DNA of 64,000 nt from Chlorocebus sabaeus (GCF_047675955.1 NC_132927.1:64957702-65021701); one strand, 5' to 3'; shown: positions 12,841 through 24,796, counted from the first letter of the stretch. Made by a program: numbers and translations. The notes: generated by a model not told the origin, from the letters alone.

Positions 12841-13143
12841 TTTTTTTTTTTCTTTTTTTTTGAGACGGAGTCTCGCTCTGTCGCCCAGGCTGGAGTGCAG
12901 TGGCCGGATCTCAGCTCACTGCAAGATCCGCCTCCCGGGTTCACGCCATTCTCCTGCCTCAGCCTCCCGAGTAGCTGGGACTATAGGCGCCCGCCACCTC
13001 GCTCGGCTAGTTTTTTGTATTTTTTAGTAGAGATGGGGTTTCACCGTGTTAGCCAGAATGGTCTCGATCTCCTGACCTCGTGATCCGCCCGTCTCGGCCT
13101 CCCAAAGTGCTGGGATTACAGGCTTGAGCCACCGCGCCCGGCC
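12841..13143 (-). mobile_element. Young AluY of Old World monkey type (minus)
   Basis: Nearly undiverged, with intact CpGs. Marks that I link to Old World monkey Y lineages (AluYRa/AluMacY) are TAGTTTTTTGTATTTTTTAG, GGCTTGAGCCACCGCG and CTGCAAGATCCGCC. Its target duplication is perfect: CCATGTTGCATTTT begins at 12827 and again at 13144. Confidence 0.93.
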
Positions 13144-13498
13144 CCATGTTGCATTTTTATACTTCTTTAACTGATTGCCATAAAATTGAGCTGTTTGCTA
13201 GAAATTTTCCTATGACAAGCTACTTTAACTATAGTGAATTATTTTTTATAAAATGTTAAGTCTCAGGATCATAATAGATGTACATTCATTTGTTGAGGAA
13301 AAGAGTATTTGCTTATTGAATGATTCAAAGAGATACTATGTTTTATAATATTTAATCCAGCATGACTTTAGTGATCTTGTTATAATTAACCAGTATAAAA
13401 CCACACATATCCCTTTTAAGTTAAAATCCACCTGTTTTCCTCTTGAATCAATGATAGAAATTAAAATAAAGGTGAATATAGAAGAATATATATAAGTT

Positions 13499-13762
13499 TT
13501 TGACACACGGTCTCACTTTGTCACCTAGGCTGGAGTGCAGTGGCGTGTTCATGGCTCACTGCAGCCTTGGCTTGCTGGGCTCAAGCAGTCCTCCTGCTTC
13601 AGCCCCCCACGTAGCTGGGACTACAGATGCACGCCACCACGCCCAGCTAACTTTTGTATTTTTTTTTAGAGACAGGATTTTTCCACTCCTGAGCTCGAGC
13701 AATCTGCCCACCTTGGCCTCTCAAAGTGCTGAGATTACAGGCATGAGCCACCGTGTCTGGCC
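13499..13762 (-). mobile_element. Alu (minus), internally deleted
   Basis: Both ends are recognisable, but roughly 45 bases around the middle (after GAGACAGGATTTTTCC at 13668) are lost. Confidence 0.88.
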
Positions 13763-14768
13763 CTTACAAAGAATATTTAAAAACAAAAATATAGAATCAT
13801 GAATTTTCTATACAACCTAACATAAAGATCTTGTCCTAGAAGGAGCCACTAACACTAGCAGACAATTTTTCAGTATTAATATAAGACATACATCCACAGA
13901 TTCGGAAAGCACAACAAATTCCTAAGCAGCATACATGAATTCAGAGACATGCATGATGTTATTAAACCACAGAACTGCAGAATAAAGTAAAAGAGAGAAG
14001 TGGAAACAAGAAGACTCATATATTTCAACCAAGAACTCCAGAAGCAGTTGTATTAGCATTTAAGAATGAGAGTAAAAAATCAAAATATGTTCAGACTAGT
14101 GGTATACTAAGGTCAGGGTGGTTGTAACAGTTTATTCTAAGTGTCAATATGCTGCCTATAGAGAACTTTAAAATAATAATAATAAAACTGAATAAAAATT
14201 AATCTGCTTTTTAGCAAAAGTGATGTCAGTGATAAAATACTTTTGCTGCCGGGATAGACCACTTCCACCATTCTGCCCTTGATAAACCACTGATTCAGAC
14301 AAAAGGAGCTAAGTAAATTTCTAACAAATCTTTCATTAAAGAAACTCTAAAGTAGGAAAAAGAAAATGATAAAAGCAAAAAGTATGATATCCAAGAAGAA
14401 AAGGTAAACAAAGAAATGTTTAAGCACAAAAAATCCTGAATAAACAATGACTGAATAAAACAATAATAATGACAATTGAAGGGGGTTATTGAGGGTAAAA
14501 AAAATTCAAAGCTGGACATCAATAACTAAAAAAGGGGAGGACAGTGACCAGAGTTCAAGTGTTCTAGAGACTGTGATAAACTTTAGATTATTAGTTGTTT
14601 ATATATTAAATACTTAACGGTAACTCTAAAAGAGAATAGACCATGACTTTTAAGTCAATAGAAGAATTACAATTCATGCTACCTATCTTCAAACTGGCCT
14701 TTACTGTGGTTAGATAATCCTTTCCTTCATCTGTTGATGCTATTTTTATATATATACACACATATATA

Positions 14769-15065
14769 TTTGTTTTTTCTTTGAGACAGGGTCTCATTCT
14801 GTCCCCCAGGCTGGAGCGCAGGAACATGATCTCTGCTCACTGCAACCTCTGCCTCCCAAGTTCAAGAGACCCTCCCACCTCCACCTCCCAAGGACCTGGG
14901 GCTATGGGCATGTGCCATCATGCCTGGCTAATTTTTGTACTTTGTGTAGAGACAGAGTTTCGCCATGTTGCCCAGGCTGGTCTTGAACTCCTGAGCTCAA
15001 GTGATCCTCCTGCCTCGGCCTCCCAACGTGTGCTGGGATTACAGACGTGAGCCACCATGCCCAGC
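14769..15065 (-). mobile_element. Alu (minus)
   Basis: A complete Alu of older type in minus orientation. An AT/CA-alternating run precedes it at 14746-14768. Confidence 0.9.
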
Positions 15066-15712
15066 CTTGCTATCATATTTTTTACAGTAACTATTCCCAA
15101 CTTTTGCAACTAGCACTCTTCCTATAGTGTCCTCATCCTATAATATTCCCTGCCACTTTGCTTAGAAACTCAAAGCTTCCCATATATCTTCAACTACCCT
15201 AGGTTAATAGTAACGGCCTTGCTCCTATAATTGAGCCTTGCCTGTCTCTCTACCCTGACAGCTTCATCTGCCTCCTACAAATGGACTAAGTTCTATTTAC
15301 AATATCCTTCCCTCAACTGTCTACCCACAACTGTCTACCCTCTTAGTTTCCAGTTCTTTTTTGATTTTATTTTTAGTCCCCACTATGCCTTAGAAAAGTT
15401 TCCAGTTCTAAATTATGTATAATCCATAGTCACAAAGGAGAGAAAAACTTAGCTTCTGTTTACTTCCTATATTCTTTATTCAACAAGTTATTGGAAATTT
15501 GCTCAGTTTAGGCATGATGATAGGAGGTCCCATAAAGCAAAGACTGAGTACAATTACATTTCTCTACGTGGCACCATGAGCAAGTAGATGTTGAATAAAT
15601 ATTTCAACATATTTAAAGTCTTTTTAAAATGTGCCTAGTTTTGCTTTCTTATATTTGTAAAGGTTAGAAAACGTGACAGCTTAATCTATGTTCAAGTCTG
15701 AGAGCCTCTTAC

Positions 15713-15854
15713 CCTTTTTCAGCTTCCGGACAGCCAACATACAATGACTAGGAGAGAGATCCCATATTCTTAAGGTTTTATCATCACTTACAGTAGCACA
15801 GATGGGCAGATAAGGGTGTGTAGCTAAACCCCACACCTCTCCTTCCATGTGTCC
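15713..15854 (-). CDS. EML5: EML5 exon E14 (WD repeat, unit 2)
   Basis: This is the last exon of the gene in the window. It encodes 47 full codons: GHMEGEVWGLATHPYLPICA, then TVSDDKTLRIWDLSPSHCML, then AVRKLKK. The blade GH...IWDL is canonical. The acceptor is TTATAG|GGACA and the donor is AAAGG|GTAAGA. Entry is phase 0 and exit phase 1. The next exon should begin with a GRCC-type segment; I found nothing like it to the left, so the following intron is at least 15.7 kb. Confidence 0.95.
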
Positions 15855-15888
15855 CTATAAAGAAAATATAGGATCAATTTAGTGTATG

Positions 15889-15908
15889 CGTGTGTGTGTG
15901 TGTGTGTA
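15889..15908. repeat. (GT)n microsatellite
   Basis: A run of about ten GT dinucleotides lies 35 bases upstream of E14's acceptor on the transcribed strand, where it appears as (AC)n. Confidence 0.9.
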
Positions 15909-16923
15909 TTTATACACAGTTTTATTTAGAATAAAGCTAAAGATAACATTCAATAACATATGATAATAGATAGGATACTGAATAGTAAGTCTAATAAAAC
16001 TTTTCTGTTTATCTTTGGGAAACACAATAAAATATCTCTGTAACAACTTTAGCTCCACAATTACAATATAATCAAGTGATAATTAAAGTTAGCTTGTAAT
16101 CCTAAAACATTCTCTGGGTGGAGAGAATAGGAATCGGCTGCTCTGGAATGTTAGTAATTGCCACACAGGAGGCACTTTCCTGCATGAGAGAGTGAGGAGC
16201 TCCACAGACCTGCTCACCAGTGAAACTAGTAAAAATCAATTAAAATAAAACACAATCATTTAAAGTCTCTGAAAATAGTTCCAAGGAGATGCAACAAAGG
16301 AAGGAACATTTATTTAAGAAAATCTGCTAAAATTTGTTAAGAACAGTGAGAGTCTATGGTATTTAAACTGAGATCCACTCCCTTCCTCTCTCCTCATCTA
16401 GACGGAAACTCCGAGACTGATGCAACCAAGAACAGGCTCTCTCTCCCTGCAGCTCCCGGTCAGAGTGCTATCTTCCCAGGCAGGGCAGGATGTCAGCATT
16501 TCTCATCCTGCCCTCAGTCTCCTGTTGCTGAGGCTAAATTCTTATTGAGCTCAGCTGACAGATGGGAGCTAGCTTCTGCCCAGCCCCTCCTCCAGATGGA
16601 GGCTCTACTTTGGATATAGTGCCTCTGAGAATAATGGGGTCCTGGTGGTAACTCAGGAACAGCTGAGACTACTGTCCACTGTCCCCTCTCCCCTTACCAA
16701 GTACTCAGGGCCTAAAGCCTGAGATACTCAAAGATAAGGATTCCATTGACCTCACTCTCAACTCTAGAGCCCTAGTTCAGAGATTTTGCCTGGAGGGAGA
16801 GGCAATCCAGAAAACCAGATAGCTCCTAATCTCTTCTCAAAGGAACTGACTTCATTTACAGAAGAGTGTGAAAAAGCTCATGAGTAAGTATGCTCTCAAA
16901 AATGGTGAAAATTGTTTTGAAAA

Positions 16924-17001
16924 TTTCTTAACTATTCTTGAATATTTTTTCTTCTATATGGTTTTTGTTTCCAGAATTTGTAAAAAAAATCTAATAAAAA
17001 G
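16924..17001 (+). repeat. Direct repeat DR-1, left copy
   Basis: The first 43 bases (16924-16966, containing CTTCTATATGGTTTTT) are identical to 18400-18442. The similarity continues with small indels through CCAGAATTTGT and TCTAATAAAA. The family is not recognised. Confidence 0.85.
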
Positions 17002-17329
17002 TAATTGGGAGGAGGCTGGTAGGCTCACTGGAAATATAGGCTAAACCACAGGCCAGCTAGTTTGTCCAAGAGAACCAGCTGGGAAGAGCCTGCTTGGAGT
17101 CAGAAACAAACCCCAAACAAGAACCTTGGGAAGTATCCCTTTAAAGGAACCTGAATTTGATTGGTTTAGCCTGTGGCACAATTTATACCTGAGGAAAATG
17201 TTGAAAACTGAAAACAACAGAGTAATAAGCTAGCAATTAAAGGAGTTTAACAGTTGGGTGTGGTCTGGGAAAGAGACAAAGATGAGGGAACCCTTCCTGA
17301 ATTACATTATAAAGTCATTATTACCCTGA

Positions 17330-18262
17330 TATTAAAGCTTGATTTCTTGTGATATCAAAGATATCACAAGAAAACTAAAGACCAATATCCCTTATAAATA
17401 CTGATGCTAAAATCCTCAACAAAATACTGGCAAACCAAATCCAATACATATAAAAAATCAGATACCACAACCAAGTGGGATTTATCCTAGGAATGCAAGA
17501 TTGACATTACATAAAAAATCAATGAATGTAATACACTGTATCAACAGAATTAAAAATGAAAACCACATGATCAGCTTAATAGACACAGAAAAACTGACAA
17601 ATCCCTTCCCATCTATGATGAAAATGCTCCACAAACTTGGAATAAAAGGGTAGTAACTCCTCAACTTAACCTCAGTAAGGAGCATCTATGAAAAACCCAA
17701 GTTAACATTATACTCAATGGTGGAGGACTAGATGCTTTCACTCTAAGACCAGGAACAAGACAAGGATGTTCTGTTCTCACCACTTACATTTAACAGTATA
17801 TACTAGAGGTTCTAGTAAGGACAATGGGACAAGAAAAAGAAATAGCAGGCATCCAGATTGGACAAGAAGAAGTAAAACTATGTGTATTTACAGATGACAT
17901 AATCTTGTATACAGAAAATCCTAAATAATCCACTATAAAACTATCAGAACTAATAAATGAGGTCAGCAAGTTTACAGGTTATAAGGTTAATGAGAAAATC
18001 TACTGCATTTTGATATACGAGAAATGAATAATAAACAATCAAAATTAAGAAAACAATTGTATTTATAACAGCATTAAAAATAATGAAAGTTAAAAATAAA
18101 TTTAACAAAATGAGTGCAAGATCTATACACTGAAAACTACAATACACTCAGAAAAAGTTAAAAGAAGATCTAATTAAATAGGGAGCTTATCCCATGTTCA
18201 TGGACTGAAAGACTTAATGTTATGATGGCACTACTCCCCAAAGTGATCCATGGAATAATGCT
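17330..18262 (+). mobile_element. Old L1 ORF2 fragment (plus)
   Basis: It is recognisable from reverse-transcriptase-region words such as GATGCTAAAATCCTCAACAA, GGAATGCAAGATTGACATTA and ACAGATGACATAATCTTGTA (a degraded FADDM site near 17890). It is heavily diverged and full of stops, and belongs to the L1M age class. Confidence 0.85.
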
Positions 18263-18399
18263 GCTGCAAACACTGTACAGTTTGTTGTTGTTGTTGTTAA
18301 ATATATGTAAACACTTCTGTAGGGTATACATATTCCTATACTTGTAATTACTATCATTTTATAATATTTTTATTTCTAGCATGGAGAGTTTCTGAAAGC

Positions 18400-18478
18400 T
18401 TTCTTAACTATTCTTGAATATTTTTTCTTCTATATGGTTTTTAATGTCTTTCCAGAATTTGTAAAAAATCTAATTAAA
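18400..18478 (+). repeat. Direct repeat DR-1, right copy
   Basis: Partner of 16924-17001; see the finding on this pair. It adjoins antisense L1 sequence. Confidence 0.85.
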
Positions 18479-18626
18479 ATTTTGATTGTGATTAAATTTA
18501 TATAACTTATTTCTTTTATTCTTTAGTAAAATCTTACAGTTTTGTTAACACAGGTCGAGTATATTTTTAGCTATATTTATTCCCCGTTACTGTATTTTTT
18601 GTGTGTGTGAGCACCATTCTTTTAAA

Positions 18627-18922
18627 GAAATGAGGTCTCCCTCTGTCACTCAGGCTGCCATGCAGTGGTGCAATCATAGCTCACTGCACCCTTGAACTCC
18701 TGGGCTCAAGTGATCCTCCTACATTAGCCTCCTGAGTAGCTGGGACTACACATGTGTGCAAGAAAACCCAGCTAATTTTATTTTATTTAGAGGTGTGTGT
18801 GTGGGGGGGGTCTTACTATGTTGCCCAGGCTGATCTTGAACACTCGGCTTCAAGTGATTCTCCCACCTCAGCCTCCTGAGTAGCTGGGATTATTGGCATG
18901 AGCAACTGCACCTGGTGCAAGT
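18627..18922 (-). mobile_element. Alu (minus), old (AluJ-like)
   Basis: A diverged Alu with a GTGTGTGTGGGGGGG run at about 18792-18810 in place of the usual linker. Confidence 0.85.
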
Positions 18923-18928
18923 AACATT

Positions 18929-18967
<39 letters not shown>

Positions 18968-18968
18968 T
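18929..18968. repeat. (TTTA)n microsatellite
   Basis: Ten tetranucleotide units form the T-rich head of the Alu that follows. Confidence 0.9.
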
Positions 18969-19241
18969 TGAGAGGGAATCTTGCTCTGTTGCCCAGGCTG
19001 GAGTGCAGTGGCACGATCTTGGCTCACTAGAACCTCCACCTCCCAGGTTCAACCAATTCTCCTGCCTCAGCCTCCTGAGTAGCTGTGATTACAGGCGCCT
19101 GCCACCATGTCTGGCTAATTTTTGTATTTTTAGTAGAGACGGAGTTTCACCACATTGGCCAGGTTGGTCTCGAACCTGTGATCCACCTGCCTGAGCCTCC
19201 CAAAGTGCTGGGATTACAGGTGTGAGCCACGGTGCCCAGCC
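18969..19241 (-). mobile_element. Alu (minus)
   Basis: A nearly complete Alu. GCAAGTAACATTTT on its left and GCAAGTAGCATTTT on its right mark its target duplication. Confidence 0.9.
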
Positions 19242-19812
19242 AGCAAGTAGCATTTTTAATATCATATCTTCTAACTAGTTATTGCTAGTATATAGAAACA
19301 CTATTGATTTTTATAAGTGGATTTTGCATCTAATCACTTTACAGAACTCTTTAATTAGTTCTAATATTTTTTCAGTTTATTCCCTTGATATTCCAGGTAT
19401 AGGGTTATAACACCCAAAAATACCAATACTGTTGTTCATTCCTTTCCAACACATACACTTTAATTAGTGTTTTGTTTTACTGGATTGGCTAAGACCTCAC
19501 ACAAAATGCTGGACAATAATGGTGTGATCTGGTATCCTTATCTTGTTTCCAATCTCAAGAAGATAATAAGACAATTGAAATCTTGAACTCTACAATAAAT
19601 ACTAAAAACAACAGGACATTTTAAAAAATTTTAACTGGGAGGCCAAGGGTTCGGCGCTTTAGGTTCCTATGTAAGCAAACGAAAGCCCAATGTAAACAGT
19701 GAAATGAAACTAGAGACTATGCCAATCAGAATCTGCCAACCAATCTCTAAGTGAAGTCTTTCCATTCCAACCAATCAAATACATTTTTTTTGTTTTACTT
19801 CCGGACTCAGCC

Positions 19813-19818
19813 TATAAA
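19813..19818 (+). promoter_or_regulatory. TATA box of the ERV LTR
   Basis: TATAAA follows CAAT boxes by 35 to 90 bases inside the LTR. It would direct transcription rightwards, antisense to EML5, if the LTR were still active; there is no evidence that it is. Confidence 0.45.
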
Positions 19819-19888
19819 ATCTCACTGCCCATGCTGCTACAGCGGATCTCTCTGAGCCTTTTCCAGTGCTGAGTGCTGCCTAATTCAT

Positions 19889-20051
19889 GATTTTTTTTTT
19901 TTTTTCCTGAGACAGGGTCTCACTATGTTGCTCATGCTGGGCTCAAGCAATCTGCCCACCTCATCTTCCCAAACTCCTGGGCTCAAGTGATCTGCCTGCC
20001 TCAGCCTCCCAAAATGCTGAGATTACAGGCATGAGCCACCAAGCCAGCCCT
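19889..20051 (-). repeat. Alu fragment (minus)
   Basis: A partial Alu with a T tract at its left. It interrupts the ERV LTR. Confidence 0.8.
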
Positions 20052-21151
20052 CTTTTAATGTGCAGATTAACTCTGTTAAATTTATTTTGTCTAAAGTTTT
20101 TCTCGTAACAGACATTATTTGTGACTTCTAAATCTTTTTTCACAGTTAAGAAACTGTGTTTTTAATAATTTCATATTTGGATTCATCTGCAAAAGCATAC
20201 TTGTGTTAATATTTTCCAAGACATCACAAACATGTTAAACACCATGACCTCACCATCTTTTTACTTCAAAGGCATATTATGTAAGTGAAATTAAACAGTA
20301 AGACACCAATTAATTTAACATATAACATTTCGTCATCTGTTTACAAATTTTCCTTGACCCATCAAAATGTTAAATTAACATTGAAGCCTGCCCAGTGTTC
20401 TCATCTAGGTGTGCTCATTGGTGTTGTAACAGTGAAGTGGGGGTTGCAGAAGAAATAAGTCTGTATTAAGAAAGAAAATTGTTTTTCAGGGTAAAAAGGC
20501 AAGCCAAAGTTTGGTGTTGCTATGTAGAGTTGCATAAGGACCATTTTTCAACAAGATGTATCCTATTTCATTTACTGTTTTATGGTATTAATTTATTTCC
20601 CTATTTTCCAGAAAAATATAATACATAGAAGAAATATAAATCTACAAATCAAATCCAGCATTCCTGATGGAAATGTTAAGGATCATATAACCAGCACCTA
20701 ATCTTGCTTTTTAATTTTACATCTCTATCACATAATTTTTATATTTCTGGATTGTTTTATTATTTACATCTTTTCACTGATATTTAATTTTCAACAATAA
20801 ACTTTTAGCATACATTCACACATTCATTTTTATTTTTTCTTAGAAACTTAAGAATGACCTAATAGTTTCAGAGAAAAATAATTGCCTTGGGCTCAACAAA
20901 TATACCTTACATAAATAAAATTAAAAACAGACTGGGTTAAATTAATTACAACTGGTTTTTCTTTTCATTGGTCCCTTATTTTGTGATAAGAAATTACTTA
21001 AAATATTGGCAATTATTCCATATAAGAATATGTATATTTACTGATACCCAATCATTTAGCTATAACCAAATTTGATTTTTTTTCTGTATACATTAACAAA
21101 TATTTCCCTAATTTAACATTATTTTTCATCACTGTCAACTTTTGGCTCTTA

Positions 21152-21409
<258 letters not shown>

Positions 21410-21683
21410 TTAAGCTACTTGACAGTGAAAATCATATTACAAGGTTTTCTCCTGTATTTTTTCTAATAAATGTACTACATTATCCCCAATCATTCAATTG
21501 AGTAATCTCAAAATAAGTACCACCTATGTATTATAATTCTATGATTCTATTCTCAGATTTCCTCCTACCATTGTGACAACTATTTGTTTACCTCTTCTTA
21601 TATTAGCCCTTCCTTATCCATCTTCTGCCCCTCTTAGAGTATTTACAATATTCTTATTAGTAATTTTAATTCAACTCAAGATA

Positions 21684-22144
21684 CATAGTCAGCCCTCAGT
21701 ATCCTTCAGGGATTGATTCCAGGACCACCACAGACACCAAAATCTATGGATGCTCCAGTCCCTCATATAAAATGGTGCAGTATTTGCATATAATCCACAT
21801 ACAGCATTCCTTTTTTTTTTTTTTTTTTCCAGGATGGGGTTTTGCCATTTTGCCCAGACTGGTCTTGAACTCCTGGCCTCAGGAGATCCACCCACCTGGG
21901 ACTCTCAAAGTGCTCGGATTACAGACGCAAGCTACCACGCCTGGCCCCCATATGCTTTAAATCACCTTTAGATTGCTTATATCTAGTACAATGTAAATGC
22001 TATGTAAATAGCTGTTATACTGTATTTTTAATTTATATTATTTTTATTGTTCTATTGTTACTTTTTATTTTTCTCTCGCATATTTTTTATTTGCAGTTGG
22101 TTGAATCTGAGGATATGGAAGCCCCAGATACAGAGGGCCGGCTA
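21684..22144 (-). mobile_element. Non-autonomous TcMar-Tigger-like transposon, split by Alu
   Basis: The left terminus GTCAGCCCTCAGTATCC and right terminus GATACAGAGGGCCGGC are imperfect inverted repeats, with TA on both sides. The interior matches the element at 28113-28764 in opposite orientation. The exact family name (MER8/MER44-like) is uncertain. Confidence 0.78.
21791..21946 (-). repeat. Alu fragment (minus) inside the Tigger-like element
   Basis: A T tract is followed by about half an Alu ending CACGCCTGGCC. Confidence 0.85.
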
Positions 22145-22610
22145 TATTTATGTCTACTTGTCCTAGGGAGGCTTCAGCAACACATTAGTAAAGATGATAG
22201 ACCCAACTCCTGCCCTTACAGAGCATACAATGAGGAAAACAGACCCTGTGTTAGGGGCATATTGAAATAGGAGCACATAGCAGTGGAATTGAACTTTTTC
22301 AAGAGGAGGTGAGTGCAGGTGGGGGAAATCATCCTAGAAAAAAAATCAGGTTTGACATTTGAAAAATAAGTATGTTGTCAAGTAACTGGAGGGGGTAGGA
22401 GGGAAGAGGAAGGACATGTTTTAGGAAAAAGTAAAAACATGTAGAAAGGCCCAGAGGTCAGGGAGAGTGTGATGCCATGCCTTAAAGGAAGAAATGTGCT
22501 CAAAAGAAAATGCACCTTCTGGGCCCACAGCCCGGAGGATGGTCAGCAGACAGGGAGTTGGGCCTAATACTGCCCTTGCACCCTTCCTCCTCTTAAAAAA
22601 AAAAAAAAAA

Positions 22611-22910
22611 GCCAAGCACAGTGGCTCATGCCTGTAATTTCAGTGCTTCAGGAGGCCAAGTTTAGAGGGTCACTTGAGTTTGAGACCAGCCTGGGCAACA
22701 TAGAGAGACCCTGGCTGTACAAAAATTTGAAAATTTGCTGAGTATGGTGGCAGGCGCCTTTAGTCCCAGCTACTCAGGAGGCTGAGGCAGGAGGACCGCT
22801 TGAGTCTAGGGGTTCAAGGTTTCAGTGAGCTATGACTGCACCACTGCACTCCAACCTGGGCAGCACAGCAGGACCCTGTCTCTTAAATTAATAAATAAAT
22901 AAATAAACAA
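22611..22910 (+). mobile_element. Alu (plus), old
   Basis: A complete, diverged Alu. Its tail is an AAAT repeat (22886-22905). Confidence 0.88.
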
Positions 22911-23251
22911 ATGGCAAACGGAAAAAGGGCCTGTGAGGCTAGAGAGGCAGGGTCAACAAAATGCCAAGGTGAAACAAAATGTCAAAGTTGCACACAAGTT
23001 CCTGACTGGTGATAAATGTGATGTTCACATGGAAATTTTCTTTGGAAAATTAATGTTAAAAATTAGGATTCATAATCTTGTACTTCACAAATATTTTACC
23101 ATTTGCATCACAGAAAATAGATTTTTGAAAAGACAGCAATGATTCTGGTATCATTAAGTGATTTCTTCCACTTAATGCTGATGCCCAACAAGAAGGAAAA
23201 ATATATGCCATGTGTTCCACCTCAGTGATCAAGCATATTAATAAGCAGTTA

Positions 23252-23404
<153 letters not shown>

Positions 23405-24335
23405 CTATGAAAAAAAAAGGTCCAAGTTAATAAAAATCTAAATATTTTTTTAAATAGTAGCCTTTTTCCTTATATTGAACACTTCTAGAAAAAAGAATAT
23501 AGCCAAAAGTTACAGCTTGTAAAGAATAGGAATAAGCATAAGAATCCATTGTTTTTTAAACTGTCTACATGGAATCTGCAATAATATTTACAGTGACACT
23601 AAACATTTTACTTTTAGGATGGGGCTTTAGAAACATAGTTTCTAAAATCTGTAACTATACCTCAGATTACTACTCTCAGAAAGTTACATATATCCTCCTG
23701 GAGTCTACATAATAACCTCATCCTTAAAAAGAGAAAACAATAATAGTAACTACCTGATAGGATATGGTGATTATATATAAACAGCTGGTTTTTGACACAT
23801 AGCATGAGCTTAAGAACATGAAGTTAAACTTTAAAAAGAGAAAAAAGAAAAAAAACAGCAGACCTGGCTGGCACAGTGGCTCATGCCTGTAATCCAGCAC
23901 TTTGAAGGCTGAGGTGGGAGAAGAGCTTAAGCCCAAGAGTTGGAGACTACAATGGGCAACATAATCTCTACCAAAACATTTTTTAAAATTAAATGGGTGC
24001 AGGTGGCACTTGCCTGTAGTCACAGCTACTCAAGAAGCTGAGGCAGGAGGATTTCTTGAGGCCATGAGTTAGAGGCTGCAGTGAGCTATGATCACACTAC
24101 TGCACTCCAACTTGGGTGACAGAGTGACCTGTCTCAAAACAAAACACTGCAGACCTATTTCATTCTGTGTTCAGGAGTTTGAAAAGAGAAACAAAGAAAC
24201 GTCAAGATGAGCCTAGCCCACAGACTACTGCTGGATAGTCCAGCCAAGTAGAAAGGCAGTGTTCCTTTACTTCTGAAAACGCTTTACACTCCATGACAAA
24301 TTATGTTTAACTTGAAATCTCTTTAGGTTACTTAC
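23405..24335 (-). other. EML5: EML5 intron between E12 and E11 (0.9 kb)
   Basis: Unique-looking AT-rich sequence, with one Alu at 23864-24140. Confidence 0.85.
23864..24140 (+). mobile_element. Alu (plus), old (AluJ-like)
   Basis: A diverged dimeric Alu lacking several bases in each arm, ending CTGTCTCAAAACAAAAC. Confidence 0.85.
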
Positions 24336-24538
24336 TTTTTCCAAAGCATGCATACTGAACACTGGCCCATCATGTGCTTTCACTGTTTTTACAAGAAAGA
24401 TGTCCCTCCAGATACACACATCTCCTGTGGATGTTCCAGAAAAAGCCATCTCTTCAGTCCATCCATACACTGCACACATCATTGTGTCATTTTTCCCCAG
24501 TGTGCCTATGTAGCCTTTTCTTCCAATCAATCCTCCCC
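24336..24538 (-). CDS. EML5: EML5 exon E11 (WD repeats, unit 2)
   Basis: The exon encodes 67 full codons after completing a glycine: GGLIGRKGYIGTLGKNDTMM, then CAVYGWTEEMAFSGTSTGDV, then CIWRDIFLVKTVKAHDGPVF and SMHALEK. CIWRD and AHDGPVFSM mark two adjoining blades. The acceptor is AACTAG|GGGG. The donor is GAAAAA|GTAAGT; the next in-frame GTAA four bases on is not used in this model because E12 starts with an intact GGG codon. Length is 203 bases; exit phase 0. Confidence 0.95.
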
Positions 24539-24796
24539 CTAGTTCACAAAAAATATTATGAAAGTACCACTTTCAAAATGTATGCAATTATAAAGAAGCA
24601 AAATTCCTTTTCTACTGTTGTTGTTGTTTGAATAGAAAGGCATGCAACAGTAAGGAGAACTGAAAAATACAGGTGTCTCAATCAGTGATGTGGGTAACAC
24701 CTTGCATAGCTGCATTAAGACCGTAACTTTTTAGATAAACAAAGACCTGGACTAAGTCTGTTTTAATCAGTCCTTAGCACTTTTGATGATGTTTTT

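Larger units (their letters stand above)
1..15712 (-). other. EML5: EML5 intron after E14 (incomplete, repeat-filled)
   Basis: No EML5 exon is visible here. Most of the span is L1, THE1, MLT1 and Alu, listed separately. The remaining unique-looking stretches are 8739-9100, 10010-10330, 10415-11060, 11380-11760, 13160-13495, 13765-14765 and 15070-15712. They are AT-rich with many stops. At 10876 a CAGTGGTTCTC terminus resembles a worn hAT element end, too weak to call. Confidence 0.8.
18479..19608 (-). mobile_element. Old L1 (L1M-like) ORF2 fragment, minus, split by Alus
   Basis: Antisense L1 words occur on both sides of two Alus: TTTTGATTGTGATTAAATTT before them, and TATAGAAACACTATTGATTT and TCTTTAATTAGTTCTAATAT after them. 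Confidence 0.75.
19620..20110 (+). mobile_element. ERV LTR (probable ERV1), split by an Alu fragment
   Basis: The promoter part shows two or three CCAAT/CAAT boxes (around 19723-19780) and a TATA box, TATAAA, at 19813-19818. A typical LTR tail (ATTAACTCTGTTAAATTTAT) resumes after the Alu. GACATT stands directly before (19615-19620) and after (20111-20116) and may be the target duplication, although the left end is TT rather than TG. The family is not assigned. It points opposite to EML5. Confidence 0.65.

Noticed and set aside
16356..16619. Open frame of 87 codons in a GC-richer stretch
   Set aside because: No family resemblance, no splice context and no start context; probably old repeat sequence.
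18929..18968. TTTA arrays (also 43246-43290) as CRISPR-like or regulatory arrays
   Set aside because: They are pure tetranucleotide runs at Alu heads, with no spacers.
24374..24631. Plus-strand open frames opposite E11
   Set aside because: They are antisense shadows of the EML5 coding exon.
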